Of a stretch of DNA of 64,000 nt, positions 8,100 through 18,707 are shown piece after piece; position 1 is the first letter of the stretch; every line of letters begins with the position of its first letter. The DNA is taken from contig NZ_SBEF01000017.1 in the NCBI RefSeq assembly GCF_004011885.1, positions 1 through 64,000 on the forward strand, read 5' to 3'. This DNA comes from Serratia microhaemolytica (GTDB lineage: Bacteria > Pseudomonadota > Gammaproteobacteria > Enterobacterales > Enterobacteriaceae). Below the pieces are notes generated by a model. The model did no database searches. It saw only the letters and a list, made by a program, of their open reading frames with translations, and was not told the origin of the DNA. Made by a program: the position numbers and the translations under genes.

Positions 8100-9284
8100 A
8101 TGTTTGATTTTTCCACCACGGTTGACCGCCACGGCACTTGGTGTACTCAATGGGACTACATTGCCGATCGTTTTGGTCGTGCGGATCTGTTGCCTTTCAC
8201 TATCTCCGATATGGATTTTGTCACTGCCCCCTGTATTGTGAATGCGTTGCAACAACGGATAGCACATGGTGTATTTGGTTATAGCCGCTGGCAGCATGAA
8301 GATTTTCTTGGCGCAGTACGGCACTGGTATCAACAGCGATTTCACCACACGATTGACACCTCAATGGCGGTATACGGCCCCTCCGTGATGTACATGGTGG
8401 CGCAATTGATCCGTATCTGGTCTTCACGTGGTGAATTTGTGGTTACACATACCCCGACCTATGATGCTTTTTATAAGGTGATTAGCAGTAATCAACGTCA
8501 ACTGCTGCCATGCCCACTGCATAAGGTCAACAATCACTGGCAGTGTGATATGGCACATTTAGAAGCGCTATTAGCGCGGCCACAGACCCGCATTCTGCTA
8601 CTGTGCAGCCCACAAAACCCGACCGGTAAAGTGTGGAGTCAGCAGGAACTGATACAGATGGCTGAGCTCTGTGAGCGCCATAACGTGAAAGTGATCAGTG
8701 ATGAGATCCACATGGACATGGTATGGCAGCAGCATCGTCATACGCCGTGGAGCAAAGTGGCGACCACACCTTGGGCGCTATTTACCTCAGCGTCAAAAAG
8801 TTTCAATATACCTGCCTTAACGGGTGCTTACGGTCTGATTAGTGATCAGCATGCGCGTGATATCTATCTGCAAGCATTGAAAAATCGTGATTGCCTTTCC
8901 TCGCCTGCCGTGCTTGCCGTGGCGGCACATATTGCCGCTTACCGGCAAGGTGAGCCGTGGTTGGATGCGTTGCGCAGCTATCTGCAAGCTAACTTGGCTT
9001 ATGTCGCAGAGCAACTCAACCGGGCTTTCCCGATATTGAACTGGCAACCGCCAGAAGCCACCTATTTGGCATGGATTGATCTGCGAGCACTGGAACTTGA
9101 TGACCATCAATTGCAGCAAGTGCTGATAGAGCGTGAGCAAGTGGCGATTATGCCTGGTTTTACTTATGGTGAAGAGGGGCGTGGTTTTGTCCGTTTAAAT
9201 GTCGGTTGCCCTCGCAGTAAGGTTGAGACGGGCGTCGCGAAATTAATTTCGGCACTGAAGTTTATGCGCGCAAAACGCGAGTAA
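8100..9284 (+). CDS. malY: MalY, PLP-dependent cystathionine beta-lyase / mal modulator
   Basis: 394-residue fold-type I PLP enzyme, colinear with E. coli MalY (390). The PLP lysine lies in SASKSFNIPALTGAYG and the phosphate/aspartate region in CSPQNPTGKVW and SDEIHMDMV. It cleaves cystathionine (C-S beta-lyase), and in E. coli it also binds and inhibits the maltose activator MalT. The ATG at 8100 is chosen because GGAG lies 7 bases upstream and the protein then starts MFDFS as in E. coli; an in-frame TTG at 8088 is less likely. Last gene of malXY, followed by a strong terminator. Confidence 0.94.
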   Translation: MFDFSTTVDRHGTWCTQWDYIADRFGRADLLPFTISDMDFVTAPCIVNALQQRIAHGVFGYSRWQHEDFLGAVRHWYQQRFHHTIDTSMAVYGPSVMYMVAQLIRIWSSRGEFVVTHTPTYDAFYKVISSNQRQLLPCPLHKVNNHWQCDMAHLEALLARPQTRILLLCSPQNPTGKVWSQQELIQMAELCERHNVKVISDEIHMDMVWQQHRHTPWSKVATTPWALFTSASKSFNIPALTGAYGLISDQHARDIYLQALKNRDCLSSPAVLAVAAHIAAYRQGEPWLDALRSYLQANLAYVAEQLNRAFPILNWQPPEATYLAWIDLRALELDDHQLQQVLIEREQVAIMPGFTYGEEGRGFVRLNVGCPRSKVETGVAKLISALKFMRAKRE

Positions 9285-9349
9285 GTGTGGTGACGGCTAT
9301 TAAACTGCCAGTCAGTAGGCTTTGCCCATCTTGGCTCACTGAGTATTCT

Positions 9350-9380
9350 GGAGCTGCGGTGTTTACCGCAGCTCCTTTTT
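9350..9380 (+). terminator. Rho-independent terminator of malXY
   Basis: GGAGCTGCGG and CCGCAGCTCC form a perfect 10-base stem with a 6-base loop, followed by TTTTT. This is a textbook terminator for malY transcription, and the same stem could weakly stop the convergent autotransporter transcript, though that side lacks a T-run. Confidence 0.93.
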
Positions 9381-9399
9381 ACTTAACGTGAAAACAGCA

Positions 9400-12300
9400 T
9401 TAGAAAGACCAGTTAAAGATGCCTGTCACGCTGTTATCATGACCACTGTTACCCAACATACCCTGATAGGAGACGCTGAGTTTCATATCAGGATGCAGTT
9501 CCAATTCCGCAGCAGCCCCGATAATCGCCGCATTCTTTATCTGAGAAACGCCGGTGATCATAAAATCAGTGCTGCCGTTAAAGCGATGCACCGATTGTGG
9601 AGTGACCTTGCCATAGGTATGTTGCCAGCCGAGTTGTGCTGACAGAGTTGCAGGTAACACAACTTCACTCAAGCGGTACTCGAAACGTCCACCCAGCGTA
9701 CTGAAGCTGTTGTTGCTGCTCTGACGACCACCGCTCAATGCAGCCTGTTTACCCTTCTCTGCAAAGCTACCGGTATTGAGATAAACATAGGAAACATTGG
9801 CATACGGTTCGATACCGAACCCGTCAAACTGTTGCGGTAAGGCTAGCTCGGCAAAACCATGAACGGCATGTGCGCTTACATCGCTATATAGCTGATCAAT
9901 GTAACCTTCGAAATTGACTGTACGCTCAACCGTATTGTCGTAATGGCCATACATCACACCAGAGCGAAGTGACAACGAACCAAACTGACGTCCGGCATAA
10001 GCACCCACATGGAACGTGTCTCCTGTGCTGCTTGATGCACGCAGTTCAACATCGGCCGAAGTGTGGGCATAACCCGCCAGACCACCAACACGCCACTCAC
10101 CCAGTTGGGTGTCGCTACCGATGATTAATCCAGCAACATCATGATCTAACGTGGCACCTGTTGTTGCTTTGCCTTCCAGTTTTCCCCATGAACCCCAAGC
10201 TTGCATCCAGAAAGCAGAATCAGGAGTTACTGCTTCATCCTGGGTATTGAACCCATTCACTGCCACGGAATCGAAGGCACTGCGTAAGCGATCATTGGCA
10301 GCATCGCGAACAAAGCGCGTTTCTTTGGTCATTGAGGATTTTAACGAGGCATAAATTTCGCCAGAGGTTTGATCGAGCGCATTGTCAATTGCGTCAACGC
10401 TTGGTAGCAACACCAGTGCCGCATTCAATGGGTTTTCTGCGGTAAACTGATCAAATGCGGTACCTGTGCTCTTCTGGTTTGGTGTGATACCCAGACCACT
10501 GATCGATTGGTCGTTACGACGAATTGACAAGTAGAGATCATTCTTCTGGTACTCAGGCGTCATTGACAACAGCGGATTTGAAATCGAGTGCTGTGCAAAC
10601 TGGCCATTGATGCCCTGTTCAGCATTCAATATGCGATAACGCGTTGCCGTTTTGCTGTAGACGCCCTCTTTGGCTCTGACCTGAAGCTGACCACCATCAA
10701 GGTAAGCACTACCAGAAATTGACAGTAGATCTGCTGAATTTTCGGTGATGGTCGGGGAATAAATACCACCATTGGTAAAGCGGGCATTTCCCTTCACCTG
10801 AAAGTTATTGTGTGACGCTACAGGGCTATCCATTGCTGCGCCCGCAGGCGTAACTGACGGGGTTTGTAACATCAAACGAGCGCCTTGGCTCAGGGTTAGA
10901 TCCCCTGCCAACGATGCTGCCGATATATTCAGAATACTGTCATTGGTCGCGCTTAATGAACCGGCTAACGAGGTAGTTAGATTCAATGTCCCCTCGGTGA
11001 TAGCGAGTTCACCGGTGTAGTCATCTGCTGAGGCGGAGAGGGTTAAGGTACCTTCACCACTTTTCTCTAACTTGCCATTGCCGCTTAACTTACCTTGTAA
11101 CAACAGGTCGCCCTGTACTACGTCAAGCTCACCGCCCTGTTCTGTAACTTCAATTTCACGTTCAGAGGCGAAGCCCTCATCCACCTGCAAGGTACCGCCA
11201 TTAAACGTCAGTTTGCCACTGGCAGCACCGAGGTTCTCATCACGCGAAACCTGAATAATGCCATCATTCAGCGTGGTGCCACCGGTGTAACCATTGCTGG
11301 CTGAAAGCCGTAACCGCCCTGCTCCATTTTTGGTTAAGCTCTTACCATCCCAACCGGTGCCGGTAAACTTGATGCCCAAATTGTCCTGATCGTTTAACGC
11401 AACATCGACATCGAAGGCGCTATTTTCATCGAGCGTGAAGGTACCGGTCGATTCTTGGCTGCTACCTGCGGTCCAAGCCAAACGGGTTCCCAAGATCAGG
11501 TCACGGTCACCGTTACCCAGGCTGCGCTGGAACAGCATGAAGTCAGGGCGTTGTACGTTGACTTTTTCAAAACCTTGGATGCCATTTTCTGTCTCTAAAA
11601 CAGTGTAGGTTTTCCCTTCCATATCACTGGCACGTGTTGGCATATTATCTGGGCCATACAGATCAGTAAACCCGCTAAAATCGAGCGTACTGCCGGTTAA
11701 ATCAGCACTTTTTGCTTTGATGCCACTGCCATCTCCAACGCTAACACGTAGCGTTGAGTCTGCCTGCTGGGTTAACGCGCCCTTAATGTCGAGATGGCTA
11801 CCACGATTGAGTACGGTCGTTGCATTCGATTGGGTGACATAGTCACCATTCAGTTGCACATTGTTGGTGTTAGACCAGACCAGTGTGCCTTCTTCAACAT
11901 TAACATCTCCGCTCAGATCATGATCATTACCTGACAGTGTCAACTGTTGGTTACCGCGTTTGTTCAGCTCGCTGGCCTTAATTGAACCGCTGTAGATCGT
12001 CTCTTCACTGTTGTTAAGCACCAATGCCGAGTTACCTACGATTTGTCCACTACCGTTGAGGTTATTGAGCGTCTGTCTTTCAGTATCAAACTCAAGCTTA
12101 GCATCGCTATCAATAGTCACTTTATCACTGCTTGCGATGGTGTCTTCAACGGTTAGCTTTAAGGTGCCGGCTTGGATCACCGTCTCACCTTGATAAGTGA
12201 CCTTTTTATACAACGTTAACAGATCATTACTGGCTTTGATCAGTTTATTGATGCCGGCGATACTGCCGGTAAAATCTTGGCTACCATTAATGGTGAGCTC

Positions 12301-15300
12301 ACCATTACCGACTAGATCACCGCCACCCGTCAATTGATTGATCAATTGATTAAAGTCACCAAAATTCAGTTTTGCACCTTCTTCAACAGTGACTTTATTG
12401 CTGTTGGCGATGGCATTTTCCACACTTAAACGTAGTTCACCCTCTTCAACACGGGTTTCTCCGTTGTAGTCAGCCTGCTGAGTCAACTCAAGTGTACCGC
12501 TACCGGTTTTGATTAAATCGGCGTCATCAGACAAACTCAGTTCACCATCAAAACGGCTATCTACACTGTTGTTAACGGTCAAATTTGATTGGCCGGTCAC
12601 CTTCCCGTTGCCTGAAAGGTTATTTAGTTGCTGCTGGTCGGTGCCCAGATCGAGGGTCGCATCCTGGCTGACTTTGACGCTGCTGCTGTTGGCGATAGCA
12701 TTCTCTGAATTCAGCGTCAGGGTGCCTTGCTGAACATCAGTGACACCGCTATAGTCAGCCGCCCTATTCAGTTGCAAATTACCATCACCAGTTTTGGTTA
12801 ACCCCGCTCCGTCAGTTAACTTCAACTCGCCGGCGAAACTGGTATCTTCAGTGTTATGCGCGGTTAACGTGGCACTACCGGTGAGGTTACCGGCACCCGT
12901 CAGATTATTGATGGTCTGATCGTCTTCGCCAAGATTAAGTGTGGCGTTCTCATCAACGGTCACTTTACTGCTGTTGGCAAGGGTATCTTCAACACCTAAA
13001 CGCAGTTCTCCCTCTGTAACTCGGGTTTCTCCTTTGTAGTCAGCCTGCTGAGCCAACTCAAGTGTACCGCTACCGGTTTTGATTAAATCGGCGTCATCAG
13101 ACAAACTCAGTTGACCATCAAAACGGCTATCTGCACTGTTGTTAACGGTCAAGGTTGATTGGCCGGTTACCTTCCCGTTGCCTGAAAGGTTATTCAGTCG
13201 CTGCTGGTCGCTGCCCAGATCGAGTGTTGCATCCTGACTGACTTTGACGCTGCTGCTGCTGGCGATAGAATTCTCTGCCTTCAGTGTCAGGGTGCCTTGC
13301 TGAATATCGGTGACACCGGTGTAATCAGACGCCATATCGAGTTGCAAATTACCATCACCAGTTTTGGTTAACCCCGCTCCGTCAGTTAACTTCAACTCGC
13401 CGGCGAAACTGGTATCTTCAGTGTTATGCGTGGTTAACGTGGCACTGCCGGTGAGGTTACCTGCACCAGTAAGGTTGTTTATTGTCTGCTGCTTGTCGCC
13501 CAGATTAAGCGTGGCATCCTCATTGACCGTCACTTTTTTGCTGTTAGCGATCGCATTTGCAGCGTTTAAACGCAATTCCCCCTTTTCAACCAGTGTTTCG
13601 CCGTGGTAGTCAGATTGATTTGCCAGTGTCAGTGATGACGTTCCACTTTTAATCAGTTTGGAAATTTGATCGATGATGCCAGAGAAGGTAGTGTCTTGAT
13701 TGTTATTTAGGGTTAACTCACCGTTACCTGTCAGTTTGCCTTCGCCAGTGAGGTTATTGATTGTTTGCTCTTCGTCGCCTAAATCAAGGGTGCCTGCTGC
13801 ACTGACGCTAACATTTTTGCTGTTGGCAATCGCATTAGCGGCTTTCAGCTTCAAGGTGCCTGCTTTAATTTCGCTATCGCCGGTATAGTCAGTTGCTTTG
13901 TCCAGTTGCAAACTGGCATCGCCCTCTTTGATTAAACCCGCACCTTCGGTTAACGTTAAGTCACCCGAGAAAATGGTGTCTTTAGTGTTATTCACGGTTA
14001 AGGTGGCGCTGCCTTCTACGGTACCTGCACCTGATAAGTTATTAAGTTTTTGTTCTTTATCCTCTAAACTCAGTGTCGCAGCTTCATCAACCACCACTTG
14101 CTTGGCATTGGCGATCGCGTTAGCGACTTTTAAACGCAAAGTGCCTTCTTTAACTGACCAGTTCGCTGCTTGATTAGCCACTTCGGTGAGTGACCAGGTG
14201 CTGCTGCCGATTTTTTGGTACTCTGAAAATCCGGTAAATTTGGAGTTGGTTTCTTTACCAAAATCGAAGTCGCTATCTTCATCACCGGCCAATACCAACG
14301 TATCCTGTCCGGTGCCAACCACATTGCCTTCAATTCTTGAACCGTGGTGTAGCTCTAGGCGGTTGCTACCAGAGGTAAAGCGAATCGCATTACCTGTACC
14401 GCTGGAAATAGAGCTTGTTCCTCCTTTGATTAACCCATGGTTAATAATGTTAAGATTTTCGCCAGAGATACCATTGCCACCGCTGCTATAATAGCCCGGA
14501 TCTTCTCCAGCGCCATCACCGCCTTTTATTTCGCCATTGTTGATTAATTTCAGGTCGTTACCTTTAACACCATCGCCGCCTTTTCCTCCTAGGCGCCCGT
14601 TACCCGAACCTCCGTTACCTCCCTGGATCGTATGTTGGTTGATAATATCGACAGAGTCACTGATCAGCCCACTACCACCGGCTCCACCATAACCACCGGC
14701 ACCGCCAGATGTTCCCGTGCCACCACGGCCTCCGTTGCCGCCAGTAATATTTGCTTGGGTGGTAGCACTTTCACCACCAGAGAGATAGGCACCTGCGCCA
14801 CCACCGCCACCGCTGCCACCATCAGCCGAGATACCATCTTGGTTGGTGAGACTACCACCATTCCCCCCGTTGCCACCGACGATATCATTTGGCATATCTG
14901 CAAGGTCTTGGCCATGAAAACCATCACCACCACCACCACCACCGCCAGCCCCTTGTTCTACGCAATCCTCTTTACAGATGTAGGAAGCGCCATTTTTGCC
15001 AGATCCTCCCTTGCCATTACTGCCAACGGCGCCACCGGCACCGCCAGCGGTGCCACCTGTTTTATCGGTGGGGTTGGCACCTGCCGCACCTTGGCCACCA
15101 TTGCCAGCATTATTGCCACTGGAACCCGCCAAGGTACTTGAACTGGCAGCACCACCTTGACTAAGGATCCCGCCACCACCGCCAGCACCGCCTTTGCTGC
15201 CATTCTCATTCGGATATACACCCGCACTGGCACCGCCATTACCATCAGCAAAAACACAAGTGGAGAAAACCAGCAGCGCAACTTTAGTGAGCGGAATAAT

Positions 15301-15369
15301 CTTCGGAAATAATGAAGATTTTTGTTTTTTTACTATAGATTTTTCATCAAATGAACTTAAGAAAGTCAT
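9400..15369 (-). CDS. Large type Va autotransporter with Gly-rich head and PATR-like repeats
   Basis: 1989-residue self-secreted outer-membrane protein. An unusually long basic n-region (about 30 residues) precedes a hydrophobic VALLVFST core and a probable cleavage after CVFA near residue 42. Residues about 43-330 are Gly/Asn/Ala-rich. Residues about 400-1150 hold roughly eight units of about 95 residues of the kind GxGxLTKTGxGxLxL ... YTGxTxxxxGTLxL (passenger-associated transport repeats), two of which sit in a near-identical 570-bp duplication. Further beta-helix repeats follow to about 1500. The last 270 residues form a beta-barrel domain ending in NWSF, with the usual terminal Phe. AAGGA precedes the ATG. 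It occupies the place of add in E. coli (malY-add-ydgJ). Adhesion or aggregation is likely; no protease motif was recognised. Confidence 0.93.
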   Translation of the reverse strand: MTFLSSFDEKSIVKKQKSSLFPKIIPLTKVALLVFSTCVFADGNGGASAGVYPNENGSKGGAGGGGGILSQGGAASSSTLAGSSGNNAGNGGQGAAGANPTDKTGGTAGGAGGAVGSNGKGGSGKNGASYICKEDCVEQGAGGGGGGGDGFHGQDLADMPNDIVGGNGGNGGSLTNQDGISADGGSGGGGGAGAYLSGGESATTQANITGGNGGRGGTGTSGGAGGYGGAGGSGLISDSVDIINQHTIQGGNGGSGNGRLGGKGGDGVKGNDLKLINNGEIKGGDGAGEDPGYYSSGGNGISGENLNIINHGLIKGGTSSISSGTGNAIRFTSGSNRLELHHGSRIEGNVVGTGQDTLVLAGDEDSDFDFGKETNSKFTGFSEYQKIGSSTWSLTEVANQAANWSVKEGTLRLKVANAIANAKQVVVDEAATLSLEDKEQKLNNLSGAGTVEGSATLTVNNTKDTIFSGDLTLTEGAGLIKEGDASLQLDKATDYTGDSEIKAGTLKLKAANAIANSKNVSVSAAGTLDLGDEEQTINNLTGEGKLTGNGELTLNNNQDTTFSGIIDQISKLIKSGTSSLTLANQSDYHGETLVEKGELRLNAANAIANSKKVTVNEDATLNLGDKQQTINNLTGAGNLTGSATLTTHNTEDTSFAGELKLTDGAGLTKTGDGNLQLDMASDYTGVTDIQQGTLTLKAENSIASSSSVKVSQDATLDLGSDQQRLNNLSGNGKVTGQSTLTVNNSADSRFDGQLSLSDDADLIKTGSGTLELAQQADYKGETRVTEGELRLGVEDTLANSSKVTVDENATLNLGEDDQTINNLTGAGNLTGSATLTAHNTEDTSFAGELKLTDGAGLTKTGDGNLQLNRAADYSGVTDVQQGTLTLNSENAIANSSSVKVSQDATLDLGTDQQQLNNLSGNGKVTGQSNLTVNNSVDSRFDGELSLSDDADLIKTGSGTLELTQQADYNGETRVEEGELRLSVENAIANSNKVTVEEGAKLNFGDFNQLINQLTGGGDLVGNGELTINGSQDFTGSIAGINKLIKASNDLLTLYKKVTYQGETVIQAGTLKLTVEDTIASSDKVTIDSDAKLEFDTERQTLNNLNGSGQIVGNSALVLNNSEETIYSGSIKASELNKRGNQQLTLSGNDHDLSGDVNVEEGTLVWSNTNNVQLNGDYVTQSNATTVLNRGSHLDIKGALTQQADSTLRVSVGDGSGIKAKSADLTGSTLDFSGFTDLYGPDNMPTRASDMEGKTYTVLETENGIQGFEKVNVQRPDFMLFQRSLGNGDRDLILGTRLAWTAGSSQESTGTFTLDENSAFDVDVALNDQDNLGIKFTGTGWDGKSLTKNGAGRLRLSASNGYTGGTTLNDGIIQVSRDENLGAASGKLTFNGGTLQVDEGFASEREIEVTEQGGELDVVQGDLLLQGKLSGNGKLEKSGEGTLTLSASADDYTGELAITEGTLNLTTSLAGSLSATNDSILNISAASLAGDLTLSQGARLMLQTPSVTPAGAAMDSPVASHNNFQVKGNARFTNGGIYSPTITENSADLLSISGSAYLDGGQLQVRAKEGVYSKTATRYRILNAEQGINGQFAQHSISNPLLSMTPEYQKNDLYLSIRRNDQSISGLGITPNQKSTGTAFDQFTAENPLNAALVLLPSVDAIDNALDQTSGEIYASLKSSMTKETRFVRDAANDRLRSAFDSVAVNGFNTQDEAVTPDSAFWMQAWGSWGKLEGKATTGATLDHDVAGLIIGSDTQLGEWRVGGLAGYAHTSADVELRASSSTGDTFHVGAYAGRQFGSLSLRSGVMYGHYDNTVERTVNFEGYIDQLYSDVSAHAVHGFAELALPQQFDGFGIEPYANVSYVYLNTGSFAEKGKQAALSGGRQSSNNSFSTLGGRFEYRLSEVVLPATLSAQLGWQHTYGKVTPQSVHRFNGSTDFMITGVSQIKNAAIIGAAAELELHPDMKLSVSYQGMLGNSGHDNSVTGIFNWSF
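12430..13569 (-). repeat. 570-bp tandem duplication inside the autotransporter
   Basis: Blocks starting about 12430 and 13000 align at a constant offset of 570 bases (190 residues, two repeat units). Examples are ACTCAAGTGTACCGCTACCG at 12485 and 13055, and GGTATCTTCAGTGTTATGCG at 12841 and 13411. The high DNA identity compared with the other units indicates a recent in-frame duplication, so repeat number may vary between strains. Confidence 0.85.
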
Positions 15370-15988
15370 TTTCTTTTCCTTAACAAAATGAGCGAGAAAT
15401 AATCGATAAATAAACGCGAAAACTATACCGTTGTTTATGTTGTATTACAAATGAATACAATAAATTTCGATATATTTTTTTATGTATATGAATGACTCAG
15501 CTATAGCGGTAGTGATGATTTGCAAAACAATAAAATTCATACTGTTATGAATAACAAAGGTTTTGTGCATTTATCTTTTATTTTTATCTTTTTTGATATT
15601 TTTTTATAGATCAAATATCTTTAAGGTAAGTTTTATTGTGGGTGAGGTGCCAAATAATAAAAAATAGCAGTTAGGTAATGAATAAAGTGGTGGTTATTAG
15701 CATGCGATTAATTAAGCTTGTGACAGAATGGCGACGCTACAGATGAGTAAGATTATTCTATTCACCGGTTAGCGTCGTCGGTGGTGTTTGATTATCTGTC
15801 AAACGGCGGGTAGTGCGATAGCAGCGCTATTATGTTGTCTAAATGGCCCCATTATTTGTGCTTTATTTCGAGCCTATCCCGCCAGGTTTTGATTGGAGCA
15901 GTGAGGTTGGAAAGTCGCCCCCCAGAAAGTACCGTAGTGATATTGCGTACTGACCAGGGAGAACAAAATGGCGCGCAATCTATGAGAG
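15370..15988. other. Intergenic region upstream of the autotransporter
   Basis: 619 bases between the autotransporter start and the end of ydgJ. The part from 15380 to 15700 is very AT-rich with T-tracts (15580-15610), as is typical of promoters of surface proteins silenced by H-NS. Inverted arms CGACGCTA (15732-15739) and TAGCGTCG (15770-15777) enclose a 30-base loop downstream. Open frames here are not supported. In E. coli this neighbourhood holds add, which is not present. Confidence 0.5.
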
Positions 15989-17029
15989 CTACACTGCGTA
16001 TGGCCGTTGCTGTTTGGCGGAGTAAATACCTAGTTCGAGCAGTTTCATCACGGCAATTGCCTGTTCTACCGTTACCGGATTTGTACCTCGCCCATGAAGT
16101 GTGTTAGCAATCGCTGTGTAATAGGCCAAGTAGTTACCCGGTAAGTTGGTGTACGGGCTTTGAGTTAATTGACCATTTTGTGACAACGTCACGATCCCCT
16201 GCTGTGGATCGTGACCAAATTGTGCCATAGCCGGAGAGCGAGCCATTTTTAATTGTGCTTCCTGTGGATCAAAACCGTACTTGATGTAACTCCCGTGTGT
16301 TCCATGCACAAGATAACGTGGTGTTTCAGCCGCAGCTAACAATGTGCTGTGCAGCACCACTCGGGATTGAGGGTATTTGAGCAGTGCATGAAAGTAGTCA
16401 GTGGCGCTTGAAGCTTGGCGTAAACAGCCGAAATCAACAAACAGTGTTTCAGGCATCCCAAATAGTTGCAGTGCTTGATCAAGCAAATGCGGTGCAAGAT
16501 CGTACCAGATCCCACTGCCATCTCCTGCTTGCTCACGCCAGCGGGTACGTACTTCCGGTCGGTAGCGATCAAAATGGGATTCAAAATAGACCACCTCCCC
16601 CAGCGTACCTTGTGCTAATAGCGTTTTGAGGGTCAAAAAATCACTATCCCAACGGCGATTATGAAACACCGAAAGCAGTTTCCCTTCCCGTTCCGCGAGT
16701 TGTTTTAGCTGTTCAGCCTGTGACAGTGTCACCGTAAAGGGTTTGTCCACCACCACATGTTTGCCGGCCGCCAGTGCTTGTTGTGCTAAAGCAAAATGGC
16801 TATCGTTTGGTGTCGCAATCACAATCAGGTCAATACGACGATCATCGAACAGCCAACGTACATCATTGACTACCTGAATTGCCGGCCAATCGCTATGTAC
16901 TTTGTCGGCTGAGCTGCTGGCAATAGCGGTTAATTCCATGCCGGGCGTGGCAGCAATCAGCGGTGCGTGAAAAGTTTTACCTGCATTTCCATAACCAAGC
17001 AGGGCTACACGGATTTTGTCAACCATCAC
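15989..17029 (-). CDS. ydgJ: Gfo/Idh/MocA-family oxidoreductase YdgJ
   Basis: 346-residue NAD(P)-dependent oxidoreductase. The N-terminal Rossmann fold starts VALLGYGNAGKTFHAPL, followed by the dinucleotide-binding ATPNDSH and the catalytic-lysine motif VVVDKPFTV; the C-terminal GFO_IDH domain contains WYDLAPHLLDQ. It aligns throughout with E. coli YdgJ, whose substrate is not firmly known (sugar or inositol-like dehydrogenases are the closest functional relatives). It is divergent from the GH1 glycosidase gene and shares the 117-base control region with its paired operators. Confidence 0.9.
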   Translation of the reverse strand: MMVDKIRVALLGYGNAGKTFHAPLIAATPGMELTAIASSSADKVHSDWPAIQVVNDVRWLFDDRRIDLIVIATPNDSHFALAQQALAAGKHVVVDKPFTVTLSQAEQLKQLAEREGKLLSVFHNRRWDSDFLTLKTLLAQGTLGEVVYFESHFDRYRPEVRTRWREQAGDGSGIWYDLAPHLLDQALQLFGMPETLFVDFGCLRQASSATDYFHALLKYPQSRVVLHSTLLAAAETPRYLVHGTHGSYIKYGFDPQEAQLKMARSPAMAQFGHDPQQGIVTLSQNGQLTQSPYTNLPGNYLAYYTAIANTLHGRGTNPVTVEQAIAVMKLLELGIYSAKQQRPYAV

Positions 17030-17059
17030 ATCTCCTTAAGAACCTTGACGGTTCAAATT

Positions 17060-17086
17060 TGTAACCGGTTTCAGAAACCGGTTGCA
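17060..17086. promoter_or_regulatory. Two overlapping LacI-family operators
   Basis: Two 14-base sites, TGTAACCGGTTTCA (17060-17073) and AGAAACCGGTTGCA (17073-17086), share one base and lie 13 bases centre to centre. Each contains the AACCGGTT core. Together they make a larger perfect inverted repeat (9-base arms, CAG centre). The first site differs by one base from TGAAACCGGTTTCA, the sequence reported for E. coli AscG, a repressor of beta-glucoside genes. The location between ydgJ and a beta-glucosidase gene fits sugar-controlled repression. Confidence 0.75.
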
Positions 17087-17119
17087 ATCGCATTTCAAGC
17101 CACCATAAACTAGACTTAA

Positions 17120-18559
<1,440 letters not shown>

Positions 18560-18657
18560 CACGCTGCGCGTGCGCCGGTTGCCAGGGGTGTTTGCCACAC
18601 TTTTTCATCAGATTAGTTAAAAAAGAGCAATATCCCTGCAATTCATAGGTTGTCGTT

Positions 18658-18693
18658 AAGCCGCCAATTCCCGATAATGGGCGGCTTTTATTT
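18658..18693 (+). terminator. Rho-independent terminator before rsxA
   Basis: AAGCCGCC (18658-18665) and GGCGGCTT (18680-18687) form an 8-base GC-rich stem with a 14-base loop, followed by TTATTT. It ends the glycosidase transcript just before rsxA, and implies that the rsx promoter lies in or downstream of it. Confidence 0.75.
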
Positions 18694-18707
18694 CCGTAGG
18701 CATCGCG

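Noticed and set aside
14880..15100. CRISPR-like or simple repeat array from the repeated CCACCACC pattern
   Set aside because: It is codon-level Gly repetition in the autotransporter, without regular unit and spacer lengths.
14632..15164. Open frames of 92-169 residues rich in Thr, Ala or His opposite the autotransporter head
   Set aside because: They are antisense shadows of the Gly-rich coding region, where GGN codons on one strand give NCC codons on the other; no start signals or family resemblance.
15732..15777. Mobile-element ends from the 8-base inverted arms upstream of the autotransporter
   Set aside because: The arms are short, enclose only 30 bases and have no flanking duplication.
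15832..16107. A 91-residue frame ahead of ydgJ on the plus strand
   Set aside because: It overlaps the ydgJ C-terminus on the opposite strand, has no ribosome-binding site and no recognisable product.
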